A DNA stretch of 64,000 nucleotides, taken from contig NC_134766.1 of NCBI RefSeq assembly GCF_050436995.1, forward strand, positions 6,200,001-6,264,000, given 5' to 3'. Both the position numbers and the translations under genes were made by a program. This stretch comes from Anticarsia gemmatalis. Its lineage: Eukaryota; Arthropoda; Insecta; Lepidoptera; Erebidae. The notes under the pieces are model-generated. The model was given only the letters and a program-made list of their open reading frames with translations, was not told the DNA's origin and ran no database searches. Below, piece by piece: positions 21,981-34,184 of this stretch. Position 1 is the stretch's first letter, and each line of letters opens with the position of its first letter.

Positions 21981-22253
21981 TTTATTAACAATAGAAAAAG
22001 CTTTTTAACACAATAAAAAGGCGGTGCTGGTTGACTATGGGGATGGTGGAGACCAATAACCGAAAATAAGCTTTATAACCGACATAAAATACAGTCAAAA
22101 TCCTTTTTTGACTTTTCAATTTGATTGTATTTTTTTTATTTCACACCATTCACCCTAAAAACAGTTTAGAAATGGTCTGTATTTGGTCAGTATTTTTGAA
22201 ATTTTGGTCAGTAAAATCAGTATTTTCGACCTCGGAACTTGTTTCGGCCCCTG

Positions 22254-24459
22254 CCTACTTCATCAATATTATCGGTATAATTAACATTACAATATTTATC
22301 AATCAGCTATTCCCTAAAGTTTTTCAAATCTTTTAAGCTTGTAATTTGAGTAAATCGCAATCAGCTATTAACTAAGGTTTTTCAATCCTTTGTAATACAT
22401 CTGTAAATTGTTTTACATAGCAAAATTCGTGGGTAAAATCAGTTATATTAGTCTGTAGCGTGTCGCAAGAACTCGCGTCACAAGTGAACGAGTGAATAGG
22501 GGCGGATTACTTTGATCTGCGTGATTGCATTGAGTCGAGCGCTCAAACGAATTAGACATGTTATGAAGCCATCCGGGAATAAAAACGTGGCCTTTTTATT
22601 CAGTTATTCTTATTGTTATGGTAGATGCTTTACGATGATTTTGTTTTGGGGATGTTTTTTCTTTATTTCTATTGTGTTTAAAATATGGCTTTTGACAGTA
22701 TAATGACTTTAACATTATAACGGAACCAAATTGAAGGCCGATCCCAGTGAGTGCAAAATTTTGTCGTAGGCACTAAAGTCTACTTTGATTAAGATTTACA
22801 ATGGTGAATGCGGTTCTCGAAAAATCTAAAATCCAAGACATACTTATAGAAGAAATATTGTTGTACATAATAATGCTTTTAGAACAAACACAAGTTTGTA
22901 ATATCGACATTATAGGCAATTTAGTCGATGTCATAGTAGGATCAAAAACATAATTATTAACAACCCCTATTAAACTGAGTCCATACCACTCAGTTATTTA
23001 TAATGGCTCCGACACAAAGATAAAAATTTAAAGGACCAATTTTATTTTAGCTCGTAACGCTGAATTGCGAAACGTTTTATTTTTAAACGCTTTTATTTAA
23101 CCCACACGTGCCCATTCATTCATTCAGCCGTAACGAAACGGAATCGAATACATAAAATTACCTTCTTTTTGATTGAACCAAAAATTGTTCGCAGGGACTG
23201 GCTGTATTTGTATTGTCAAAGCCAAAAAGTGAAAAAAAAAGTTTACGCGTCACTGACGTTATGAAAACAAGATGGCATAATGTCAAAGTTGGAAAAGGCG
23301 CGAAAAGTGATACGTATTGTCAAAACTTTGTTGCAAAAAGGCTTTACGTGGAGAGTTAAAAAAGGGCTTTGAGCGTATGACGTCAGTGTTTGCTAACGCT
23401 TCGACGCGTGAATAAATTGGCACCCACATAACGTGGCGCGTTCGTAAGTCAGGATTAACAATTTTCCTTTGACTCGTTTGATTTTTCTTTGTAAATGAAT
23501 AATGTCATATTTTTCCCTTGTTCAGATAAACAAAGGAAGAAGTCGTTTCACAATGGAGTAATTTCATTCTGCAAATTATCTTTTAAGTGAAATTTCTTAA
23601 CACTTAAATCAGTTAACCCAAAGTCCCGGCATTCATCATATAAAATTCATCAATATTATCCACTGTTTAGAATTCATCAGCAATTCTCACACAAATCGAA
23701 TAATTGTCATGAATAAGGCTTAACTATTTTTCGAAAAAAAGTGAACTAAATACGTAGTGCAATCTGAAACAGGACGACACGTGTATTGTCACCCGAGCTA
23801 ATGGTTTACTTTCGAAACTAACACATGTGGAGAATTGCACCTAGGTACCGGAGAGTTTAGCTAACCTTGTTGCTTATTCCTAGAACAACAAAACCGTAGA
23901 AATATATGTTTTTAAACTCTCGCGACTTGTACACATAATAGTATAATGTAACAGGTCTTATAGTCAGCCCGTGACCATGTAATTCGATCGAAACGTCGGG
24001 TAAACAAATAAGGTATCCTAACCTTTAATTTTCAATCGCGTTCAAGTTTAATAATATTACCTAGAAATGTATTTAAAGAAAAACTAGAAAAGTACTAAAC
24101 AAAACTTATAAGAATGCCATCTTTTATTTTCCACTTGTTAAACCACCGCCGGTGATTAACGATTAGTCAGAAAGAAGACTTAAAAAAATAAGTTCCATCG
24201 CTATTAGATGATTCCGATAACAAAACCTTGGAATAAAAATGCGAAGAACAAACGTTACTGGGAAGTAAGCAATTCTAACATTTAATATAAATCAATAAAA
24301 TCCACAAACTGTTTTTGATTTCAATCAAAAATGTATGAAATTTTTTTTTTTTTATTAGTTTTGTATTAAAACTGTCAACAAAATTTTTGAAAAGGCAAAA
24401 GTACATGGCAGTTTTTTCATAAATAAATAATAAATTTACCACCCGATATGTTATATGTG
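22254..24459. other. Long stretch without a recognised gene
   Basis: Several 60-70 residue open frames occur but none looks coding. No element was recognised. Base composition is AT-rich throughout. Confidence 0.35.
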
Positions 24460-24508
24460 GTATATTATATTGTAAATATTGTACTACAATATTTACAATA
24501 TAATATAC
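24460..24508. repeat. Near-perfect palindrome, 24-bp arms
   Basis: GTATATTATATTGTAAATAT then TGTA, one spacer base C, and the exact complement. It can form a 24-bp hairpin. Confidence 0.9.
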
Positions 24509-24774
24509 AACATTGTAAAATCTCAAGGATTTGCTAAAGGTCGATCGATCAGACAAGCTTCCTTACTCCTTAATCGTTGACCTTGGCTTACATACTCGTA
24601 GCAATCCCAACCTTTAGCCGACATCCTATTTGCCATGTTAAGTCTAGTGGGATTCAAATGTTATAGCTTTATATGTGTATTTATAACTAGCTTTTCTCTC
24701 AGTTTCCATTACGATTTCAGAAATAAGGATAAGCCTTGCAATTAAAGTACGACTATTTTATTATTTGTTTATTA

Positions 24775-25016
24775 CTAGCTGACCCGCGCAATTTCGCTTG
24801 CGTCCAATAAGAGAGAATGGGTGAAATTTTTCCCTGTTTTTGTAACATTAATTACTGGTACTCTGCTTCTTTTGGTCGTAGCGTGATGATATATAGCCTG
24901 TGTCCTTTCTCTGGTATCAAAATATCTCCATACCAAATTTCATGCAAATTTTGCTGAAATTTGGTGATTGCGTAGCAGACAGACAGACAGAATTACTTTC
25001 GCATTTATAATATTAA
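24775..25016 (-). mobile_element. Helitron-like element, variant 5' end
   Basis: The 3' end (left side, plus strand CTAGCTGACCCGCGCAATTT with CGCTTGCGTC) is the same as in the main Helitron family. The other end instead carries AGCAAAATTTGCATG and a CTGTCTGTCTGTCTG stretch before CATACTTAATATTATAAATG (minus strand). So one 3' module is shared by different bodies. Confidence 0.7.
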
Positions 25017-25844
25017 GTATGTATTTTTTTATTATCGTCCGTCAACCTAATAGATGACAATAACTAATTGTGTGTATATCACCGTCTGCCGCATAAGCGT
25101 GTAGCTACTAATCAAAATTGTGCACACCTCTGTCAACCATGAAACTCTCTCTACTAAATTGATGGACAAAAAAAATTTAATTGAAAGACACAAAGATGAT
25201 ACAATTTTAAATTGCTCTATCAAAGACAAACGCGACTGCCTGCTTGCACTCTTTTTTAGCGAATTAATTATTCTCTGATAATTTTGGGCTAAAATCATAT
25301 TCGTAATACCGAAAATTATATGAAGCTCCCAATATAGACGGTAGTACAAACCATAACAATTTAATCAATATAATGTTTGGTTTAGTATTAATATACCATT
25401 ATTATGTTATGAGTAAAGCTATAAATGTTCCTTTATGGGCAATCAGTTATTTGATTATCAGGTATTGGATGTACGGGCTTGGTGAGATGCGAAGGACGGA
25501 CATTTTACCATACCTTACCTTGAATTAAAGTTGTACAAAACTAATATTTCTATTATACCACCAAAATATTAGATAAATACTGATTGCTGATAAAAGTATA
25601 CTCAACTATCATTTTGTATGGCGTAATTTTTCTCGTTGATGGTATTAAATTTCACACCAAATAGATAATCAGCAACTAAAATCATGTAATTCTATATGAA
25701 ATGAAAATGTTAAAAAGAACCATTCACACAAAATCATTATTTCATAACTAAATCAAAATATAACAATACCTAAAAAACGTATCAATAGCTCAAAATCAAT
25801 ATAAAAGTAAACTCCCAAAAAAACAACAACATGTATCTATACTA

Positions 25845-26104
25845 TCTATACTAATATTATAAAGCTGAAGAGTTTGTTTGTTTGATTGTTTGTTTGTTTG
25901 TTTGAACGCGCTAATCTCGGGAACTACTGATCCGATTTGAAAAATTCTTTCAGTGTTAGATAGCCCATTTATCGAGGAAGGCTATAGGCTATATATCATC
26001 ACGCTACGATCAATAGGAGCAGAGTACCAGTGAAAAATGTTACAAAAACGGGGAAAACTATGATTATCTTATGTGACGCAAGCGAAGTTGCGCGGGTCAG
26101 CTAG
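25845..26104 (+). mobile_element. Non-autonomous Helitron, full length
   Basis: Starts TCTATACTAATATTATAAAG, has an extended GTTTG/ATTG run, the standard body, then hairpin GACGCAAGCGAAGTTGCGCG and end GTCAGCTAG followed by T. A (CA)n run follows at 26114-26131. Confidence 0.9.
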
Positions 26105-26203
26105 TAATATATAACACACACACACACACACTAACAAAAACATCAACAACGACACATCACTACACGCACAGTACTCATGTGGTCTGTTTGCGTTCCTCTC
26201 CAC

Positions 26204-26210
26204 TATAAAA
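26204..26210 (+). promoter_or_regulatory. Candidate TATA box
   Basis: CTATAAAAGC in a GC-richer setting (GCGCCGCTGAAAGCG directly downstream). Resembles an insect core promoter, but no gene can be assigned downstream: the first ATG at 26260 opens only a short frame. Low confidence. Confidence 0.2.
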
Positions 26211-26558
26211 GCGCCGCTGAAAGCGACTGAACGGGTCAGGGATATTGCCATATACAGCATGTGTCTTTCTCAAGTTGTTTCATCTTTCAAGTGTTATTTA
26301 TTAAAGTAGCTATCCGCAAAGTGGCTTTCTGAAGCGATCGGTAAACCATATCGTATCTGTCGAATAAATATTTGTGTGTTTGATAAGTTTTCTAAAACAA
26401 GTCCACGATGCCTGCTAAATATCATAATCCGTTGTGTATCTACATAATCTAAACCCAAGACAAGATACAAATCAAGGGCTTGAAGTCATTGTTTTAAAAA
26501 CCTGTTATCTATGAGTAATGGAGTATGTCTGATACATAATTTCCGATCCGTAAAGCAT

Positions 26559-26640
26559 AATTCAATTCAATTCAATTTATTCAAAATTGAATAAAAATAA
26601 TACAGATACCTACATCGAATCTAGTCTTTCAACAAAATGA
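26559..26640 (-). repeat. Non-LTR retrotransposon 3' end
   Basis: On the minus strand, TTGAATAAATTGAATTGAAT is a 3' UTR end with AATAAA followed by a TTGAA tail. The body is unrecognised and probably lost by 5' truncation. Confidence 0.4.
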
Positions 26641-26671
26641 AAAGAAATAGCATTAAGTTGTTTGTTTGTTT

Positions 26672-26915
26672 GTCGTATGGTTAGTGGTCAACCTAGTGTC
26701 AAAGTTGTTCAAGCCGCCCGAAGGGCCTTTGACATGGCTTAACGAATGTTATCTTAGTAGACAACAGCCGGGACCGACTTTTTACGTGCCCTCCGAAGCA
26801 CGAAGACGCCCAGCTCAAATACCACTATGCGGTCACACATCTATGGAATGACCGCGCCAACGGTTGCTTAACCCACAGATCGTTTACCGACCGGTGAGCG
26901 CAACTGGCTATGGGC
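26672..26915 (+). repeat. SINE-like repeat C, long copy
   Basis: From GTCGTATGGTTAGTGGTCAA through GCCGCCCGAAGGGCCTTTGA, GGGACCGACTTTTTACGTGC, TATGCGGTCACACATCTATG and GTTGCTTAACCCACAGATCG to GACCGGTGAGCGCAACTGGC. The inverse of almost the same sequence is at 35761-36001. Diverged pieces lie at 6518, 9560, 10588, 35330, 37540 and 47885. Class not resolved; noncoding. Confidence 0.8.
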
Positions 26916-28142
26916 ATTAAGTGAGTAGTTGTTTACTCGTGCACACGGTCATTTGATTCCAAGCTAGGTAGTCAAACACAAATAATTCTAATTGTTCTAT
27001 CCTAGGTGGTCCTCGAACGCAATGCAACGAAGCATTTTACCTACCCCACTGGTATGCAAAAGTCTTCTCCTGAATTGTGGGAGGATTTAGGCCTTAACAC
27101 ATGGTATTTGAGACTTTTCATGCCATACCATGATGAAAATACACAAAAACTTTGAAAAGTCATTGTTATATTGCCTTCGATTACGTCGACCAATTACGAA
27201 GAACACACAAACTCATACCACTCGGCTATCACTGCAATGAAGATTGCGGTATAATTTTGATCACTACACTGAAATTGCAAAGCAAATCTTTTACCAAAAC
27301 TTTACCTATGTGAATAGTAATTTCAGTCCATACTTACATCAGCATTGGTCGATGTTTGCATTCTGTAGTTCATAACTGGAAATGTTTCGTATTTCCTAGT
27401 ACAGCACAAGTTAGATAGGATTCGGTGGGAATTCACAACCGAATATTGTACGTGTTTAACTGCTAACATGTACGTGGAAACGATATGTACTCGGACTGCA
27501 CTTTGTATTGTAAAAACTTTTGCCTTTTAACCTGTAGAGGTGTAGATTAGAAGATATTTGAACTAAAAGCTATTATATCACTGACAAAAAACTTAATTTC
27601 TTTATAACTTAGAAAACCATGTTTTGAAGATGTTCAAAAACGGTTCTTGAAACCACCAACTGTTTTGCACCAAGCCCGTGTAATGGACTAAAGGCCTACT
27701 AAGCTCTCCCTTTTTCCGGGATTTCTTCACCACCAGCAGGGCAGTAACGAGTTACTTTCTAAGAACATGTTCGTGAGTAATCAATATATTTTAACTAGTT
27801 AGTGGATTAATCAAAAGAACAGATGATACTGACCTTTACTTCGAACAGGGCAGTTCTAATGTACCTAGTCATCACCTTCAACTTTTAGCCATTAATGTTG
27901 CCACAATTGAATATCATAACTGAACATTCTCCCTAAAAACCGACAAGTTAATCAAACATGGTCTGAGTTCGCATAATACGCGCCCACTCGCTTTCGTTAA
28001 TAGATCAATACGTCGGTGTCGTCGTTCACTTGACACCCACGATGCCACGTCTTCCTACACAGCCTCTCAGATGACGTTAGAATGGCTACAGTGGGATGCT
28101 AATTCTACTGAAGAAAGATATTCTGCATTATTAGAATACTAG
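26916..28142. other. No gene supported
   Basis: About 27930-28142 is open in one plus-strand frame without an ATG at its head (ends SALLEY then stop), but I recognise nothing in it. A SINE-D-like fragment lies near 27672-27760. Confidence 0.3.
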
Positions 28143-28345
28143 CGGATAGGCCCGGCTTCGTTCAGGTATAGCACAATAAGCCATAGGAGTTTTTATCCTA
28201 TCGATTCCATACAAACCTTGTCCCGACAGTTATAAACATATATGTATATATACATAAATTAATTGCTGTTCGTTAGTCTCGTTAAAACTCGTAAACGGCT
28301 GGACCGATTGGATGGAAGCGGAGCTGCGCGAGTCAGCAAGTAGTA
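28143..28345. repeat. Helitron-like remnants
   Basis: ACTAGCGGATAGGCCCGGCT at the left edge and GGAGCTGCGCGAGTCAGCAA at the right edge look like decayed ends of Helitron-like elements, with GGCTGGACCGATTGGATG between them. Confidence 0.35.
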
Positions 28346-29164
28346 AATAAAAAACCCAACTACAAGATACTTAATTCGAAGTAATTTTATACAATATAGC
28401 AAAACATTGTTTGTCTGTTAGCCAGTATTAAATAATAGCATGGCATAATGATGATGCTACGTAGTACTCGTCATCGGGAAGATGTATGGATTTGAATGAA
28501 GTAAAGGAACTTTGTGAGAATCGTACTAAGTGGCGTTCTTTGGTCTTTGCTTATCCCTATGGGAAGAAGGCTTGATTTTATGTACTTACTCGTATGTATG
28601 TATTGCGAAAGTTGAAAGTATCATTAATTTTATAAACACCAATACGGTGATGGAGTAAATGTCAATTCAAAATATCAATTTGTAGGCTATTTTTAAACTC
28701 CCCAAAACAGCATCCCCTCAACCCATACGAAAATAACTCATGTGTTTCACCATGAAACATCAATCGATCAATCGCAAGATTTACTCCGTACACTATCACT
28801 CTTCCGTGATTTATTTGTTTAAAAACATCCACCGAGCGACATTTTGTAATAGAAAGACGTTGAACAGGAGTCAGAGGAATTCAGGTCGCTTGAATTATGT
28901 CAAGGTATGTGCCACAGGTGTTGGGAACTAGTGGATTAAGAACTGAGAGATTGGATGCTGTGTCGTGACAAGTTTGGATTGCGTAGTGGCAAGGACTTAC
29001 TGACTGTTATGGCTTTAAGGTTATAGTTACTGTTGGTCAATTAATTGCTCTACAGGTATTTAAAATATGCTATAATTTTCTTGTATACAAAGTATTATAT
29101 TCGCTAATCCGTATAATAAATTACCTGCGTGCTCAGAAAAATTATATTGTTAGTTACGGTGTCT
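28346..29164. other. No gene seen
   Basis: No coding exon or element recognised on either strand. Confidence 0.35.
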
Positions 29165-29320
29165 ACTTAATACAAAATGTATTTTTTTTTGTCGGGGGGA
29201 TAAATTCTTTCGGATGCCCAAACTTTCCTTGGGGAGAAATGTTGGGTTATGTAGTGTATTTTCACAAAAAGAACTACCCCGGTGGCTGACCATTAGATGC
29301 GTGAGCGGAAAGGCTCCTGA
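29165..29320. repeat. Dispersed repeat, copy 1
   Basis: A run of T, then CGGGGGGATAAATTCTTTCG, GATGCCC, CTTTCCTTGGGGAGAAATG and GGGTTATGTAGTGTA. The same order occurs at 31590-31715. Probably part of an interspersed retroelement; class unknown. Confidence 0.6.
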
Positions 29321-29744
29321 AAAAGTGCACAAAATATATCTTAAATTTCATCGCCCATTGCCTTGTCTAAATGCTACCTGCATTATAGAATATCTGTTGC
29401 GTAGCTGTAAACATATTTTACTATAAACTTAAAAGTACATAAATTAATTACGTACAGTATCATATTAAGTACTATTAATTACAACATGGTTGTATCATAA
29501 AAGGTAGCATCCCTAGGGGCCGTCCGTCACCGCGGCGCTCACGACGGACGGACGTTTACAGCCAATCTCACTGATTTATACCTAGGGCTGTAAATCATCT
29601 GATTATTCACGATTTATGTGGGAAACTATCGTTGTTAATGATTTTAAAAGGTGTTTATTTCTTTTCACGTGTAGAGAAGTGATTATGGTTAGCTGTTTAA
29701 TATGTTTAGTATAAATAATGTAAAACAAATTTAACCAATTAATG

Positions 29745-29815
29745 TCCCACTGCTTAGACCTCGAGTCCACCACGCTGCCCAATTGCGGGTTGGAGACTTT
29801 GCTTACCTTCAAGAA
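29745..29815 (-). repeat. SINE-D 3' fragment
   Basis: Minus strand: AAGTCTCCAACCCGCAATTG, GGCAGCGTGGTGGACTCGAG, GTCTAAGCAGTGGGACATTA: the 3' end of the tRNA-derived SINE at 42216-42528. Confidence 0.7.
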
Positions 29816-30269
29816 CTATAGATATAACTTAATTGTATAGTGACAGTATATGTAAAAATACAAATTAAATTTATTGTATTCTCAGAGAATGTGGTACAAA
29901 GGTGGCTAACAAAATAAGAAATAATCACATATTTTGTCATTAAGCTCACATGCAAATATTCAGCATAAATAAATTTAAAACTAAATATAATATATTCTAA
30001 CCATTTTCGAAATTATTTTGATCACAGAAACTATCGTTCAACATTATTCCTCGCATTGAGGCAATCACTAAATTAATTAACATTATGGGATAAGGGACAA
30101 ATGTCTTACAACATATGTCGGCAACATATCAAGTGAAGTAATATGACATCGCGCAACTTACGTCCGTAGCGACGAGCGAAGCAAAACATTCACGTTTGAC
30201 GTTTTTTCTTAGAAAGACATTACACAGAGCAAAGGTGTTCATGGTATCTATGTCGCTTGTATGTATATA
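29816..30269. other. No gene seen
   Basis: AT-rich sequence up to the inverted-repeat element; nothing recognised. Confidence 0.35.
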
Positions 30270-31406
30270 CAGGGTGTCCCAAAACTCAACGATAATCCGA
30301 GACAGGATGAAAGGCCAAGTCATACCGGTTCTAGGAAAAATTAAAAAAAAATTCCATGTCACTTAGTTCAGCAATAATAGACACTTTTCGAAAAAGTTGA
30401 AATTCCACACCCTTGATCGCATTTTCAAGTCCTGTGATCACCAATGTCACAATTTCGCTGTGTTTTTTTGAATTTCGTGATCTTCATTAAATATGCTATT
30501 AATCGTAAAACAAGTTAATGCACAAAACATTGTTAATTTCATAAAAAAAGTAAAGTTTTAGTGAGTCATGGTTCACAAAAATATCGTTAGTTAACTTTGA
30601 CGCTTCATATTGAACAAAAAATGTACTACACTACCCTTGGCAAGTTATTTCAAAAGTTGGCGCATTTAATCAAAATTTCAAAGTGGTGCAACACTTGCCA
30701 CTTTTCTTGCCATTAAAAATGTTATTTTTATTTTAACGACGAGTATCCTCGAAAATGTATCGGACGCAGTGGTACAATTGTATGGCGTCCTCGTTCCCCC
30801 GATCTAAATCCAGTAGATATTTTTTACTGGGAATGCATAAAAGAAAAAGTCTATTCGAAATCAAAAGAAAATCTATCAAAACTTCGCCAGAATATTGACA
30901 CAGCGTCAGAGGAAATAAATGCAAGGAATTTTGCTTGACTGGTGCAAAGGTCTTTTGTAAGGCGTTGCAGAGCCTGTATTCGTGCCTATTCACTTTGAAA
31001 TTTTGATTAAATGCGCCAACTTTTGAAATAACTTGCCAAGGGTAGTGTAGTACATTTTTTGTTCAATATGAAGCGTCAAAGTTAACTAACGATATTTTTG
31101 TGAACCATGACTCACTAAAACTTTACTTTTTTTATGAAATTAACAATGTTTTGTGCATTAACTTGTTTTACGATTAATAGCATATTTAATGAAGATCACG
31201 AAATTCAAAAAAACACAGCGAAATTGTGACATTGGTGATCACAGGACTTGAAAATGCGATCAAGGGTGTGGAATTTCAACTTTTTCGAAAAGTGTCTATT
31301 ATTGCTGAACTAAGTGACATGGAATTTTTTTTTAATTTTTCCTAGAACCGGTATGACTTGGCCTTTCATCCTGTCTCGGATTATCGTTGAGTTTTGGGAC
31401 ACCCTG
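30270..31406 (+). mobile_element. Tc1/mariner-type relic with 416-bp inverted arms
   Basis: Ends in CAGGGTGTCCCAAAACTCAA and its complement, flanked by TA on both sides. Left arm 30270-30685 and right arm 30991-31406 are the same length and match wherever I compared them, including homopolymer runs. The 305-bp centre holds a plus-strand piece of transposase: WRPRSPDLNPVDIFYWECIK, where SPDLNP carries the third acidic residue of the DDE/D catalytic site in this superfamily. An in-frame TGA follows ARNFA, and the final stop lies just inside the right arm. The N-terminal two thirds of the transposase are gone, so it is not autonomous. Transcription would give a hairpin RNA. Confidence 0.85.
30733..30990 (+). 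pseudogene. Transposase C-terminal fragment (IS630/Tc1/mariner superfamily)
   Basis: In-frame from about 30733: the WRPRSPDLNP motif (about 30781-30810), then DIFYWECIKEKVYSKSKENL, SKLRQNIDTASEEINARNFA and a TGA, after which the frame resumes LVQRSFVRRCRACIRAYS. Only the last part of the catalytic domain remains; the first two catalytic acidic residues are absent. Inactive. Confidence 0.75.
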
Positions 31407-31589
31407 TATATAAATACGACATAGTGACGTCACAATGTCGTATTTTTGTTGACATAAAATGTTTGCGTAGTTTTAATCATTTACAAATTTAAGTTCAACA
31501 TTAATAACGATAAAAATTTTACATAGCATGAACATTTAAGATGCATCCTAGTATAAGTTTATCAATTTGCTGTTGATTGAGTAAAATAC

Positions 31590-31715
31590 CCATTTTTTTA
31601 CGGGGGCAAAAATGCCTTCGGATACCCATCTTTCTTGGGGGGATAAAGACTGGGTTATGTAGTGTAACCCCTAAAAAAACCCGCGAAAACCAATCATTTG
31701 ATGCGTGGTTTAAGA
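31590..31715. repeat. Dispersed repeat, copy 2
   Basis: TTTTTTTACGGGGGCAAAAA, TGCCTTCGGATACCCATC, TTTCTTGGGGGGATAAAGAC and GGGTTATGTAGTGTAA match the copy at 29165-29320. The two lie about 2.3 kb apart, on either side of the inverted-repeat transposon, in the same orientation. Confidence 0.6.
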
Positions 31716-33434
31716 GGAAATCTGGCACCTAAAATATGTGTATTTTAGGTGCCAGGTTTCCTTTCCACTGCGTGTAAAATACCCTATTTCGACTATCCTA
31801 AATCGAATGTGACACTGAACAGCAAAGACGGCCTAAGCCATAAATCCATATTTCTCCCTTCAATCCCTAAAGGGCGATCGCTTAAAACAGTCAAACAATA
31901 TATTTATTGGTTATTTTTGACAAGTAATGTAGCAGGACAAGGGTTTGCTACCCTTTTTTCCTCCGGGACAGATGCTATGTAACCGGGTCGCTTCACAAAT
32001 ATACGAGGACTTTTGAACCCGGGATATTTATTTGATTTCACATTATTAGAATGGATTTTTGGTTGAGAAGGGACTTTTATGAATGAATGTGAGGAAAATA
32101 AATAATATTGAGTATTGGTTCGAATATCGATATATACGGAGTCAGATTTTGCCTTGAAATGGTGTTGTGTAGTTTTGGGAAGTTAATGAATCGCTAAGAC
32201 TAGTTCATCATCATCATCATCAGATGATAATACCGCAAGACAAAATGAGCGTTTAGTAATTTGATGGTATTATTCAATAAACAAATAGGTAGGCAGTCAT
32301 CGCTGTTCTGTACTCGTGAACAGGTTATTATTATATTATTTAAATCAATTCAAACATAAAAAAAGACAATGAAATTACTATATAATCTATTTTCAAAATA
32401 AATTTCATTGTATACTTATTGCCTAACATCATTTCTTAATTGTATCAATGTGTTATAACCTATCATTGTCATTTCGTGCAGTCTCAAAATCTTAAGTAAG
32501 CGATGGAGGTCAATCCTGTAATGGATCGATATATCCTCGACGCGTAAACAAGCTACTCGTAATGTTTGCACGGCCAGACTTGTTCATGTCTCTTGGAACA
32601 CATTACCACGTCTGGCTTGTTTGTTTTCTACTGTGTTTGCCTGTGTTATGTAGCTAGGTTTATATATTACGTCACAGGCAATTTCTGCCAATTTATACTT
32701 CAATACTATGCAAAAGTTAATCTGTCTATGAGTGTGAGCCGGTAAGCCGATTTCGATGTAATTTTGCTCGAAGATAGTTTTAGACTTTACGTCAAGAAAA
32801 GGCCTAGTACTTTAAATGTTAGTTAAAGTTGAAGGAACCTAACACAACACGCCAATGACTTTTAATAGTGATGATATGTGTTTTAGAAATAATTATCACC
32901 TATCCTGAGATTCAAGAAAACAATCTTATTGAAACTATTTATGAGAATTTGTATGTGTTATTTGTGTGCCCATCAAAAATCATTCATACATATTATTATC
33001 TTGGATTTTGTATCTAGAAGTTAACACCCATACAAACTTTCACATTTATACTATAAGTATGTACAACAAAATGAATAAATTACAAACAGAATATTCCGTC
33101 TTCAACAAAAGTATTCTTTAAAGCATTTCAGCTAAGAAACTTAAACATTATGAAATAACTTCATTGTTTCAACAAGTAAAGTCAGTATTCATTTCACTTG
33201 TTTTACAAAGCGGTAGAACAAATTCTTAGCCAGCAGTTTACGTCTGTTCTCCCACTATTCTGTTCAAAGGTACATTCTGAGGTTTTGTGGTGGCGTTATT
33301 GCATTTCGCGATCGAAAAAAATACTATTACTTTTAGAATATACGATCAGCAATTTTGCGACTGAGTTTATGTTAGCACGCGTTTTTCGGTTGGCTGCGCC
33401 AAATTGTCTTGCTTAAATCGCACTTTATTTATAA
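31716..33434. other. No gene seen
   Basis: A short CAT microsatellite (about 32207-32221) and a retroposon-like remnant near 32700-32800 (TATGAGTGTGAGCCGGTAAG). No coding exon recognised. Confidence 0.35.
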
Positions 33435-33696
33435 CTAGCTGACCCGCGCAACTTCGCTTACGTCACCGAAGAGAGAATGGGTCATAATTTTCCCAGTTTT
33501 TCTAACATTTGTTGCACTCCGCTCCTAATGGTCGTAGCGTAATGTTATATGGCCTATAGCTTTCCGCGATAGACGGACCATTTAACACTGAAAGAATTTT
33601 TCAAATCGGACCAGTAGTTCCTGAGATTAGCGCGTTCAAACAAACAAACAAACAATCAAACAAACAAACTCTTCAGCTTTATAATATTAGTATAGA
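33435..33696 (-). mobile_element. Non-autonomous Helitron, full length
   Basis: Plus-strand left edge CTAGCTGACCCGCGCAACTT with CGCTTACGTC is the 3' end. The right edge TTATAATATTAGTATAGA is the 5' end. Confidence 0.9.
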
Positions 33697-34184
33697 TATG
33701 TATGCCAAATGATAACTTTAGTTGCGAACAAAATCAGAAAAATATCAATTTCCTAGCCCTCATTTAAAATGTATATTGTTTCATACGCGTAACCTGTAGT
33801 ACCTTTATCATAGTTTGCCCTTAGAGGACTAAGAGCTAACACATTTTTTTCTCAAGCGTAAAAACGCAAGTTACAATCTCTAATGCAACTGGCTTAGGTA
33901 AAGTGATATGAAATAAAATAAAAAACAGACAAAGGCCTTAATTTTTCCACAAAACCATTGACATTGTATTCCATTGAACAGAAACGTTTGTGATAATAGG
34001 CCTCGACTATAATAACAAGACGAGTGAATGCATGAATGAACGATTTGCTCACTCATTGAGCACTCACACGATCACTGAGCGTGTCAATGAATCACAGAAT
34101 AAACAAATCATTCAAACAAACACACAATCATTTGTTAACCTAGTTTCTTTAGCTGTTGCATTGATTTAAATGGAAATCACAGTA

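Larger units (their letters stand above)
20681..22253. mobile_element. 1.57-kb non-autonomous DNA transposon, hAT-like ends
   Basis: The terminal inverted repeats are CAGGGGCCGAAACA at the left and TGTTTCGGCCCCTG at the right (with one mismatch). The flanks share a 6-bp direct repeat CCTACT, a candidate target-site duplication; classic hAT elements give 8 bp, so the class is not certain. Seven GTCAGTA motifs lie within the first 100 bp and two more (plus a TCAGTA) near the right end, all on the same strand. Such subterminal motifs are typical transposase-binding sites. No transposase frame is present. It encloses a fold-back MITE, a MITE-A copy and a 21-bp minisatellite. Confidence 0.75.

Noticed and set aside
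27930..28142. Open plus-strand frame of about 70 codons with MTLEWLQWDANSTEERYSALLEY-like end
   Set aside because: No start codon, no clear acceptor and no recognised family; left as noise, though a conservation search would settle it.
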